Shown: in pieces, positions 16,780 to 25,349 of the stretch | Layout of the letters: every line of letters begins with the position of its first letter | How positions within the stretch are numbered: position 1 is the stretch's first letter | Assembly: GCA_963422675.2 (NCBI GenBank) | Contig: CAXVYS010000024.1 | Coordinates: forward strand, 806,001-870,000 | Source of the DNA: UBA4416 sp963422675 | GTDB taxonomy: Bacteria; Bacteroidota; Bacteroidia; B-17B0; Aurantibacillaceae | Length of the DNA: 64,000 nt | Direction of reading: 5' to 3' | Program-made: the position numbers and the translations under genes | Notes under the pieces: model-generated | The model's database searches: none | What the model was told of the DNA's origin: nothing | What the model saw: the letters and a program-made list of their open reading frames with translations, nothing else

Positions 16780-17982
16780 TTATTTAAAAGAATTCAAATG
16801 CTTCGCCAGGGCATAGCCCATGCTAAAGCAGGCTTGTAGCAGGTAACCACCGGTTGGGGCATCCCAGTCAATCATTTCGCCAATACAATAATGCTGAGGT
16901 AATTTTTTTAATTCTAAATTTTCAGTCAGTTCTTCCGGGGCAATACCGCCAACCGTTGAAATAGCTTCATCCAGGGGAGCCAGGCCCACCAAGCTAAGTG
17001 GCAGGGATTTAATGCGATCGGTTAAAATAACATTGTTTTGATATTCCTCTTTGGTTGTCTGTAATTTGATCAAGGCAATGTGTAATTCGCTGAGGTTTAG
17101 TTTTTTCTCCAACACATTTTTGAGGGATAAATTCCCTTTATTTTCTAAACGGGCAAAGATCTCTTCCTTTATGAGGTCAGGCTTTAGATCAACTCTCACA
17201 AGGGCTTCGCGTTGAGTACTTAACTGTTGCCTGATCTCTCCGCTTAAAGGATATAAGCCACTGCCTTCGATTCCAAATTGTGTAATCACTGCTTCTCCTT
17301 TGTTGGAAACAGTACCGCAGCTAAACACCGCATTTTTTAAAGCCTGTCCTGCATAACGTTCAACAAAAGGTTTATTCCAGCTTATTTCACAGGCACAATT
17401 AGAAGGATAAAAGGGAAGGGTGGAAATATGTTTCTCTTCAAAATAGGGCGTCCAGGTTCCATCACTGCCGGTTACTTTCCAGCTGGCACCACCTAAGGCA
17501 AAAACGGTAATATCAGCGGGTTGAGTAAGGAGTTGATGTTCTTTTTCAAAAATCAGTTGATTGGTTTCCCAACCTTTCCATGTATGATGGTAAAAAACAG
17601 AAACCTGGTTTTGTATAAGTTTGTTTTCAATGGCTTTTAAAACCTCAATGGGTTTTATGCCCTTAACGGGAAACACACGCTTGCTGGTACCAACATAGGT
17701 GTCAATGCCAATGGAGCTTAACCAGACTCTAAAATCAGTATTGGAAAATTGGGCTAAAAAAGGCTCGATAAAATTTCGTGGATAATAACGGTTTGCGAAC
17801 TGCTGTAGATCTTCCGAATGGGTTAAGTTAAATCCACCTTTTCCCGCCACCAAAAGCTTACGACCTAAGGCTGCATTTTTTTCATAAAGCGAAACGGTGT
17901 ATTTGCCGGAATCAATGCTGCAAGCCAGCATCAAAGCCGCAGGGCCACCTCCAATAATTGCTATATGTTTTTTAGGTATCAC
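16780..17982 (-). CDS. HI0933/BaiN-like FAD flavoprotein (TIGR03862-type)
   Basis: 400-residue FAD/NAD(P)-dependent oxidoreductase of unknown substrate. The N-terminal dinucleotide-binding motif is 'IAIIGGGPAALMLACSID'; 'LGRKLLVAGKGGFNLTHSED' is the family signature; 'CIGEMIDWDAPTGGYLLQAC' near the end is the conserved C-terminal FAD motif. The start appears to be GTG at 17982, which puts the glycine motif at residue 10. The gene is bracketed by two copies of the type 2 palindromic element. Confidence 0.88.
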   Translation of the reverse strand: MIPKKHIAIIGGGPAALMLACSIDSGKYTVSLYEKNAALGRKLLVAGKGGFNLTHSEDLQQFANRYYPRNFIEPFLAQFSNTDFRVWLSSIGIDTYVGTSKRVFPVKGIKPIEVLKAIENKLIQNQVSVFYHHTWKGWETNQLIFEKEHQLLTQPADITVFALGGASWKVTGSDGTWTPYFEEKHISTLPFYPSNCACEISWNKPFVERYAGQALKNAVFSCGTVSNKGEAVITQFGIEGSGLYPLSGEIRQQLSTQREALVRVDLKPDLIKEEIFARLENKGNLSLKNVLEKKLNLSELHIALIKLQTTKEEYQNNVILTDRIKSLPLSLVGLAPLDEAISTVGGIAPEELTENLELKKLPQHYCIGEMIDWDAPTGGYLLQACFSMGYALAKHLNSFK

Positions 17983-18012
17983 AGAGTAACAGAGATAAAA
18001 TTATAATTCTTG

Positions 18013-18082
18013 CTGTCATTCTGAACTTGTTTCAGAATCTCCGTCTTAGGGAATTGAGATGCCGGATCAAGTCCGGCATGAC
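18013..18082. repeat. Interspersed palindromic element, type 2, copy b
   Basis: The left arm GTCATTCTGAACTTGTTTCA is nearly identical to copy a. The right arm is 'TGCCGGATCAAGTCCGGCAT' followed by GAC. Each arm folds as a hairpin (TTCTGAA/TTTCAGAA; TGCCGGA/TCCGGCA), with compensated bases in the right arm relative to copy a. It lies between the flavoprotein and dipeptidase genes. Confidence 0.8.
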
Positions 18083-18106
18083 TCTGAATCAAAGTTATAT
18101 TAAAGC

Positions 18107-19492
18107 TTAAGCTGTAAAATATTTATAAAACAAAGGAATCGTTTCAATTCCCTTATAATAATTAAACAAGCCGTAATGTTCGTTTGGCGAATGTAAAGCA
18201 TCACTGTCTAAACCAAAACCAAATAAAATACTATCCAACCCTAATTCTTTTTTAAATAAAGCAACAATAGGAATACTGCCTCCACCCCTTGTAGGAATAG
18301 GCTTTTTGCCATAGGTTTCTTCCATGGCTTTGCTGGCGGCTATAAATCCTTTAGAGGTGGTAGGAACCACAACAGGCTCTCCGCCATGATGTGCAGTTAC
18401 TTTTACTTTTACCGATTTCGGTGCAATACTTTCAAAGTGTTTCTTAAATAATTCGCTGATCTCAGCTGAAGTTTGATCAGGCACTAAACGCATCGATATT
18501 TTGGCGAATGCTTTTGACGGCAATACCGTTTTTGCACCTTCGCCTGTATAACCGCCCCAAATACCATTTACATCCAATGTCGGGCGAATACCTGTTCTTT
18601 CGTTAGTAGTATATCCTTTTTCTCCACGCTCTTCTTCAATGTTTAAATCCTTTTTAAAATCGTTTAAGTTAAAAGGGGCTTTATCCATTTCAGCTCTTTC
18701 TTCCTTACTTAATTCCTGCACCTTATCATAAAATCCTGCAACGGTAATGTGGTTATTTTCATCATGGCAGGAAGCAATCATCTTACATAAAATGTTGATA
18801 GGATTTGCAACAGCTCCGCCATATACACCACTATGTAAATCTCTGTTAGGGCCTGTTACTTCTACTTCCATATAAGCCAGTCCGCGTAAGCCGGCATCAA
18901 TACTTGGTGTATCGTTTGCAATAATGGAAGTATCAGAAATTAAAATAATATCACCTTTTAGTTTTTCTTTATTTGCAATGATCCAGGGGCCTAAGCTCGG
19001 GGAACCAACTTCCTCTTCACCTTCAATCATAAACTTTACATTACAAGGCAGTGTGTTTGTTTTCATCATACTTTCAAACGCTTTCACATGCATAAACATC
19101 TGGCCTTTATCATCACAACTTCCACGTGCAAAAATAGCACCTTCAGGATGAATCTCTGTTTTTTTGATCACTGGTTCAAATGGCGGAGAATCCCATAGAT
19201 TCAAGGGATCGGCCGGTTGTACATCATAATGCCCGTAAACAACTACAGTTGGTTTTTTAGGATCAATTATTTTTTCGCCATACACTACCGGAAAACCTTT
19301 GGTAGGACAAATCTCTACGTTATCGGCACCTGCTTCTATTAAACGTTGCTTTACGGTTTCGGCTGTTTTTTCAACATCCCCTTTATATTTTGGATCAGCA
19401 CTGATAGAAGGAATCTTTAACAGGTCTAATAATTCATTTAAAAAACGGTCTTTATTGGAGTTGATATAATCCAGAATCTGATTTTTTTCCAT
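18107..19492 (-). CDS. M20-family dipeptidase
   Basis: Zinc metallopeptidase of 461 residues, cytoplasmic (no signal). Metal-site motifs in order: VVYGHYDVQPADP (His and Asp), 'FARGSCDDKGQMFMH' (bridging Asp), FMIEGEEEVGSPS (catalytic Glu and metal Glu), 'DLHSGVYGGAVANP' in the dimerisation domain, and the C-terminal 'FGLDSDALHSPNEHYG' (metal His). This is the carnosine/cytosolic nonspecific dipeptidase-like branch. The palindromic element copy b lies just downstream. Confidence 0.94.
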   Translation of the reverse strand: MEKNQILDYINSNKDRFLNELLDLLKIPSISADPKYKGDVEKTAETVKQRLIEAGADNVEICPTKGFPVVYGEKIIDPKKPTVVVYGHYDVQPADPLNLWDSPPFEPVIKKTEIHPEGAIFARGSCDDKGQMFMHVKAFESMMKTNTLPCNVKFMIEGEEEVGSPSLGPWIIANKEKLKGDIILISDTSIIANDTPSIDAGLRGLAYMEVEVTGPNRDLHSGVYGGAVANPINILCKMIASCHDENNHITVAGFYDKVQELSKEERAEMDKAPFNLNDFKKDLNIEEERGEKGYTTNERTGIRPTLDVNGIWGGYTGEGAKTVLPSKAFAKISMRLVPDQTSAEISELFKKHFESIAPKSVKVKVTAHHGGEPVVVPTTSKGFIAASKAMEETYGKKPIPTRGGGSIPIVALFKKELGLDSILFGFGLDSDALHSPNEHYGLFNYYKGIETIPLFYKYFTA

Positions 19493-19676
19493 AATTTATA
19501 AATTTAGAGCCCTAATTTAATCTTTTTTACCTCAAAATAGCCTTTGAATGATTGAAAAAATTGGCAATCTATCTATTTATGAGTATTTTTATTTGTCGAA
19601 AAAAATTCATACTCAACAGGTTATGATCTTTTTAAGATTTCAAAAAAAGTAGAAACGCTCTTTAGTAGTAAACGCC

Positions 19677-21899
19677 ATTAATGGTTTAAAAACATATTCG
19701 TTGATTTTACTCTTATTGCTCTGCAAATTAGCAGATGCAACGCACATTGTAGGAGGTGAGATCTATTACGATAATTTAGGAGGAGGCAATTACAAAATAA
19801 CCATGAAGGTTTACAGAGATTGTATTAATGGAGTTCCTCCGTTCGATGATCCTGCTTTCATTACTATTTACAGGGCAAACCAAACGGTATTTACAACATT
19901 AAATGTAGCGCTTACGTCCAGTATTACTGTTCCGCCAACCAATAATAGTCCTTGTGCCCCTACAACTGCGGGGTCGGCCTGTGTAGAGGAAGCCATTTAT
20001 GAGTTTATGATAAACCTTCCACCGCTGGCAGGTGGCTACTATGTAGCTTACCAGAGATGCTGCCGAAATGGAACCATCTTAAATTTAGTAAGCCCCGGAT
20101 CTGTAGGAGCTACATATTGGGAACATATTCCGGGGCCTGAAGTGGTCATTACAAATAGCAGCCCGCGGTTTAGCAAACGCCCTCCTATCTATATCTGTAA
20201 AGGAGTATCCATCAAGTTCGATCATTCAGCAATTGATCCCGATGGAGATTCTTTAGTCTATGATTTATGTACACCTTTTAACGGACTGGATCAGTGTTGC
20301 CCTATAATAGGGGCTAATCCCGCAGCGGGTTGCCCTGCGTGCCCTACAGTTAACACACCACCACCTTATATTTCTGTCCCCTTCTCCCCGCCTTATACGT
20401 TTAGTTATCCTATGGCCTCAAGTCCTGCCATTAATGTAAATCCCGCTACAGGTTTTTTAAATGGTGCACCAAGTATATTAGGCCAGTGGGTGGTAGGAGT
20501 TTGTGTAAGCGAATACAGGCATGGCGTTCTGATAGGAACACATCACCGCGATTTCCAGTTCAATGTTATTTCCTGCCCTTTATTGGGTTCAGCGGGTATT
20601 CAAAGTGAAACCACTACAAACAACGGCTCCGGTACAGGCTACTGTAATGGCTTTACGCTTTCATACCACAATGCCAGTCAGGGAAACAATACAAGTTATT
20701 TTTGGGATTTCGGAGATCTTACATCCACCACAGATACCTCATACGCCTACAACCCAACGTATACGTTTCATACTGTAGGCATTTATACGGTTACACTGGT
20801 TACCAACCCCGGGAACCCCTGTTCGGATACAACGCATGAAGTATTTCATGTGTACCCGTTATTAAATCCCAGTATTATTACTCCCAAAGGACAATGCGTT
20901 ACCAACAACAGTTACTCGTTTACAGCTAGTGGCGGCTTTTTAGGAACAGGGGCCTTTAACTGGAATTTTGGACCACATGCAACGCCACCAAGTGCCACAA
21001 CAGGTACTGTAACCAATGTGCATTTCGATGTAGCAGGAACTTATTCAGTAGCATTTACCGTCAGTGAAAACGGTTGTACTGCCACCGATTATGATACCAT
21101 TAATGTATACCCGGTTACGAAGGCATCTGTAGGTAATTTTACATTGGCAGGCTGCGACCCTTTAAGCATCACATTTCCAAACTTAACCGACGGAGCAAAC
21201 TTAACCTATTTATGGAGTTTTAGCGATGGAACAACTTCTACTGATGAATTTCCTACACATGTATTTACGCCTCCCGGTGTTTACAGTTTTTCGTTAACGG
21301 CTGCAAGTAGCCAGTTTTGTTTGGATACGAGCAGGATTAGCGCAGTAAATAGTATTACTGTTAATCCTACGCCCTTAGCGGGGTTTATAGGCACTCCAAC
21401 CATCACCACTATTTTTGACGCAGATATTTCGTTCTTTAATACAGCTGCTTCAGAAGGTATTGTGAGTTGGTATTATGAGTTTGGTGACGGAGGAAATTCT
21501 TCCGTGATAAATCCCTTTCATACTTATGCTACCTGGGGCGATTATGATGTCACGCAAACAGTCACCAATACTTATGGTTGCCCTAATACAGCCCGCTTAC
21601 TCATAAGGATCTTACCGGAATTCCGTTTCTGGATTCCCAATGCGTTTACGCCTGGAAATAAAGATGATCTCAACGATATTTTTAAACCCTCTGTTATTGG
21701 TGTAGATGAATATACCTTTACCATATTTGACCGTTGGGGAGCTGTTATTTTTCAAACCAATGACCAAACTGTAGGGTGGAATGGCACCTACAAAGGCTCT
21801 TCCTGTAAACAGGATGTATACGTATGGAAATGTGATTTTAAAAACATTGTTTCCAAAGAATACGAAAACCATATCGGCCACGTTACTCTTGTAAGGTAA
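19677..21899 (+). CDS. Exported PKD-domain protein with T9SS type B sorting domain
   Basis: Cell-surface or secreted protein of about 740 residues. It has a hydrophobic signal (YSLILLLLLCKLADA) followed by 'THIVGGEIYYDNLGGGNYKI', a cysteine-rich adhesin-like N-terminal region, PKD domains (SYFWDFGDLTST, TYLWSFSDGTTST, WYYEFGDGGNSS) and a C-terminal gliding-motility sorting domain 'FWIPNAFTPGNKDDLNDIF' through 'IFDRWGAVIFQTND' to HIGHVTLVR. No ATG or GTG fits. The frame opens at 19653 after a TAG; TTG at 19701 would leave a signal without basic residues, whereas ATT at 19677 gives NGLKTYSLILLLLL with a Lys. I give 19677 as the tentative start. Confidence 0.85.
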   Translation: MNGLKTYSLILLLLLCKLADATHIVGGEIYYDNLGGGNYKITMKVYRDCINGVPPFDDPAFITIYRANQTVFTTLNVALTSSITVPPTNNSPCAPTTAGSACVEEAIYEFMINLPPLAGGYYVAYQRCCRNGTILNLVSPGSVGATYWEHIPGPEVVITNSSPRFSKRPPIYICKGVSIKFDHSAIDPDGDSLVYDLCTPFNGLDQCCPIIGANPAAGCPACPTVNTPPPYISVPFSPPYTFSYPMASSPAINVNPATGFLNGAPSILGQWVVGVCVSEYRHGVLIGTHHRDFQFNVISCPLLGSAGIQSETTTNNGSGTGYCNGFTLSYHNASQGNNTSYFWDFGDLTSTTDTSYAYNPTYTFHTVGIYTVTLVTNPGNPCSDTTHEVFHVYPLLNPSIITPKGQCVTNNSYSFTASGGFLGTGAFNWNFGPHATPPSATTGTVTNVHFDVAGTYSVAFTVSENGCTATDYDTINVYPVTKASVGNFTLAGCDPLSITFPNLTDGANLTYLWSFSDGTTSTDEFPTHVFTPPGVYSFSLTAASSQFCLDTSRISAVNSITVNPTPLAGFIGTPTITTIFDADISFFNTAASEGIVSWYYEFGDGGNSSVINPFHTYATWGDYDVTQTVTNTYGCPNTARLLIRILPEFRFWIPNAFTPGNKDDLNDIFKPSVIGVDEYTFTIFDRWGAVIFQTNDQTVGWNGTYKGSSCKQDVYVWKCDFKNIVSKEYENHIGHVTLVR

Positions 21900-21984
21900 A
21901 TCAATGAATATCCTCTTGTTCATAATCCTTTTTATAAGCTGCCGTTTTGTTTCAAAAAATACTTTCTTTTGTTAATCATTTAAA

Positions 21985-23973
21985 ATGAATCCGGTATTTA
22001 CTAAAATAAGAGACAAGCATGCCTTGTGGTATAAGGGAATAGTATTTATCCTGTGTGTTTTATTTTGTGCATACCTCCTGCCCAAGCACAGCCTTTTATT
22101 AACGTATCGCCCGGAAGCCGGTGATACCTGGTTAAATGAAGATGTAATTTCTTCCGTTGATTTTTTAGTTAAGAAAACTCCCGAAGAATTGTCTTCCGAA
22201 AAAACTGAAGAAACAGATAAAACATCTTATTTTAATAAAATAGAGATCAACACGATTGATCAACTTTCAAAAGCCGAGCTATCTCCAGCGGATAAGGTAA
22301 ATGCTAAAATATACCTCGATAATTTATACACTACAGGAGTTTATTTTTCGGTGGAACCTATCACATCCCCCGATTCCATGATCAATGTTGTAACCGGGAA
22401 TGAGGTAAACCAGGTGTCGAAAAACAGTTTGTACAACCGGGAAAGAGCGGCACTGTTTTTAAATAAATATTTGAAAGAAGAACGTGTCGTTAACGAGATT
22501 TTAAATTGTATGACACCAAATATTATTTACGATCCTCTACTTTCTAACCAGGTAAATGATACGAAAGATCAGGCAGGGTTTATTTATAAATCAAAAATAG
22601 ATAAAGGGACTGTGTTGATCCGCAAGAACGATATAGTTACAGAAGAGTTGGCGAATGTGTTGTCGAGTTACACCCACGAACTGGCAGTGCAGGAAAATGC
22701 CAAGCCTTTGCTTTCTATTGTATTAGGCCAGTTAATAGCCTGTTTCCTCATCCTGGGTATTATTATGTTGTTCCTCGCCTTTTTTCGTAAGAACATTTTT
22801 AGTCAGAACACCCAGGTGACATTTATTTTTTTAATCATCGTGCTTTTTATTGTAGAAAGCAGCATGGTTTATAAATACGATCCAAAATATATTTATGCTG
22901 TTCCTTTTTGTTTAGTTCCTATTTTGATCCGCGTTTTTTTTGATAGCCGTACCTCCCTGTTTACATTTTTAAATACGATTTTAATTTGCGCGTTTTTCAG
23001 TACAGATAAGTTTGAGTTTGTGTTTGTTCAGCTCATAGCAGGTATTGGCAACATTTTTAGTGTGGCAGATATTGGCAAACGCTCTAAACTATTTATATCT
23101 TCCCTGTTAACGTTTGTATTTTATGTTTCGGCATTTGTGGCCTATCATTTAATCAATAGCACATCTGCAGCATTAAGTAACCCTCAAAATTATTACCCGT
23201 TTTTAATTAGTAGTTTATGTGTGCTGTTTGCTTTTCCACTCATTTATGTATTTGAAAAATTGTTTGGCTTTATTTCCGATTTCACCTTATTGGAATTGTG
23301 TGATTTAAATTCTCCGTTATTAAGGCAGCTCTCACAAAAGATACCTGGCACCTTTCAGCATTCGCTACAGGTAGCAAACCTGGCAGAGGAGGCTTGTTAT
23401 AAGATAGGTGGAAACGCTTTATTGGTGCGTACCGGAGCGATGTACCACGACATTGGAAAAATGGAGAACCCCCGCTTCTTCACAGAAAACCAGGTAGGAG
23501 AGGTGAGCCCCCACGAAGACCTGAGTCCCGAAGAAAGTGCGAAAATAATTATTGCTCACGTGATCAAAGGTGTTGAAAAAGCCAAGGAATATAAACTGCC
23601 TGAAACCATTATTGATTTTATCAGAACCCATCACGGAACCACTACTACAAAGTATTTCCTGCATAATTATAAAAAGAAACATGAAGGCGAAGTCATTAAT
23701 GAAGATCTGTTTCGCTATCCGGGGCCAATACCATTTAGCAAGGAAACTGCTATATTAATGATGGCAGATGGCGTAGAGGCCTCCTCCAGGAGTTTAAAAA
23801 AATACGATGCGGTAACAATTGATGAATTGGTAGATAAAATCATTAACCATCAGATCAACGAAAATCAGTTTATAAATGCGGATATAACGTTCAGAGACAT
23901 TACCCAGATAAAAAAGATCTTTAAAAAACGCCTGATGAATATTTATCATGTAAGGATCGAATACCCAAGATAG
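21985..23973 (+). CDS. pgpH: 7TM-HD family phosphohydrolase, PgpH-like
   Basis: Membrane-anchored HD-domain phosphodiesterase of 662 residues. An N-terminal helix (about 18-36) and a large extracytoplasmic 7TMR-HDED-like domain precede about seven membrane helices (roughly residues 250-420). A cytoplasmic HD domain follows, with HSLQVANLAEEACYK, MYHDIGKMENPRFF, IIIAHVIKGVEKAKEY, IRTHHGTTTTKYF and MMADGVEASSR supplying the metal ligands. This matches PgpH, the cyclic-di-AMP phosphodiesterase of Gram-positives and Bacteroidota; c-di-AMP as substrate is inferred from the family. Confidence 0.88.
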   Translation: MNPVFTKIRDKHALWYKGIVFILCVLFCAYLLPKHSLLLTYRPEAGDTWLNEDVISSVDFLVKKTPEELSSEKTEETDKTSYFNKIEINTIDQLSKAELSPADKVNAKIYLDNLYTTGVYFSVEPITSPDSMINVVTGNEVNQVSKNSLYNRERAALFLNKYLKEERVVNEILNCMTPNIIYDPLLSNQVNDTKDQAGFIYKSKIDKGTVLIRKNDIVTEELANVLSSYTHELAVQENAKPLLSIVLGQLIACFLILGIIMLFLAFFRKNIFSQNTQVTFIFLIIVLFIVESSMVYKYDPKYIYAVPFCLVPILIRVFFDSRTSLFTFLNTILICAFFSTDKFEFVFVQLIAGIGNIFSVADIGKRSKLFISSLLTFVFYVSAFVAYHLINSTSAALSNPQNYYPFLISSLCVLFAFPLIYVFEKLFGFISDFTLLELCDLNSPLLRQLSQKIPGTFQHSLQVANLAEEACYKIGGNALLVRTGAMYHDIGKMENPRFFTENQVGEVSPHEDLSPEESAKIIIAHVIKGVEKAKEYKLPETIIDFIRTHHGTTTTKYFLHNYKKKHEGEVINEDLFRYPGPIPFSKETAILMMADGVEASSRSLKKYDAVTIDELVDKIINHQINENQFINADITFRDITQIKKIFKKRLMNIYHVRIEYPR

Positions 23974-24010
23974 ATACCCTGAAAGGCAAATAACAGGTAG
24001 GTTCCAGCAA

Positions 24011-25333
24011 CTAAAACCTGATTCCGATGATGCAGACATCATCAATTTGATCAAGCTCACCTTTCCATTCGGTAAACACTTTGTCCAGTTCCATTTGTTG
24101 TGCATTCATACTTAAAGGAGCTATTTTAAGAAAAGTTTCACTAAGCCGTTTAGTAGTAAATTTTTTGTCTTTTTTGCCACCAAAGAGATCTGCATAGCCA
24201 TCGGTATAAAAATACAACATATCACCTTTAAGAGCTTTAATCGTGTGTAAGGTGAAGGGATTCATTTTATAACTTATACCAACCGGCATTTTATCTTTAG
24301 GCAGTTTATTTAAAACATTGTTTTGAACATGAGATTGAAAGCTGTTGCCCGAAGAATAGGTGATTTTTCCGTCATATTTATGGAACCGTATGATAACGCC
24401 ATCCATACCATCCTGTGAGCCACTTTTAGAAGTGTTTTCAATAATGCGGGTACGGATGAATTCAAGAATTTTGTCAGGAGAAATAATACTTTTTTCGGCG
24501 ATAGCCTCGTTTAAAAAACTGGTAATTAAAAGACTCATAAAAGCACCCGGCACCCCATGTCCTGTACAATCACAAATGGCAAGATAAAAATCGCCATTGT
24601 ATTCTCTGGCCCAATAAAAATCACCACTCACAATATCTTTAGGTTTAAATAAAATAAAATTATTTGGTAAGTGTGCATCTATTAATTCCTGTGGGGCTAA
24701 AAGAGAACGTTGTATTTTTTCTGCATAATAAATACTGTCTGTCATTTCTTCATTTTTTTCAGCGAGCTTATTCAGGGCATTTTCTTTGGCTTTTTCAAAA
24801 ACCATCGTCACAATGTATACAATCAATGCAAGGCCCAGCACGCAGGTAGTGGTAAAAAACCGCAACCATTTTAAATCATAAGCCATCGGATATTTCCAAC
24901 CACTTAAACTAAACACTCCGGCTGCAGCAATGAGGGCAACGGTAATGCAGAGCCATATAAATGTATTGCGGCTAATACCAAGTAGTAATAGAGAAATGAT
25001 AGGGATAAGGATAAACCACGGAAGCACGGGAGAAAACAAACCACCCGAAAAAAAACTGGACATTAAAATAGCTACAAATGTGCAGTTTGTAATATAAAAA
25101 TGTGCCGCCAGGTGGTAAGAAAGAACTTTTTTGCTAAGTAAACGAAGGGTCACGAAAAACAGGATGAAATTTGTAGACATGGCTATAACCCCTGGTATAA
25201 ATCCAATCAGAAGGCTGATCAAAATATAAAAAACAGAAAACAGAGAGGTGATACGTATAAAGTTAGAGAGGAGCCGGACATTATTTATGTGGCCCCCCTT
25301 CTTTTTAAAAGTATGTTTCACATAACTTTTCAT
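24011..25333 (-). CDS. Membrane SpoIIE-type (PP2C) serine phosphatase
   Basis: 440 residues. About six membrane helices occupy residues 30-185, followed by a short coiled linker (KAKENALNKLAEKNEEMTDS) and a PP2C/SpoIIE catalytic domain from about 205 to the end. Metal-binding motifs are visible: DIVSGDFYWA, 'LAICDCTGHGVPGAFMSLL', 'LYFYTDGYADLFGG' and QIDDVCIIGIRF. It probably dephosphorylates an anti-sigma-factor-antagonist-like protein in response to an envelope signal; no partner is adjacent. It starts 17 nt after the end of the upstream oxidoreductase gene, so the two may be co-transcribed. Confidence 0.9.
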   Translation of the reverse strand: MKSYVKHTFKKKGGHINNVRLLSNFIRITSLFSVFYILISLLIGFIPGVIAMSTNFILFFVTLRLLSKKVLSYHLAAHFYITNCTFVAILMSSFFSGGLFSPVLPWFILIPIISLLLLGISRNTFIWLCITVALIAAAGVFSLSGWKYPMAYDLKWLRFFTTTCVLGLALIVYIVTMVFEKAKENALNKLAEKNEEMTDSIYYAEKIQRSLLAPQELIDAHLPNNFILFKPKDIVSGDFYWAREYNGDFYLAICDCTGHGVPGAFMSLLITSFLNEAIAEKSIISPDKILEFIRTRIIENTSKSGSQDGMDGVIIRFHKYDGKITYSSGNSFQSHVQNNVLNKLPKDKMPVGISYKMNPFTLHTIKALKGDMLYFYTDGYADLFGGKKDKKFTTKRLSETFLKIAPLSMNAQQMELDKVFTEWKGELDQIDDVCIIGIRF

Positions 25334-25349
25334 ATATGTTTTGTTATAG

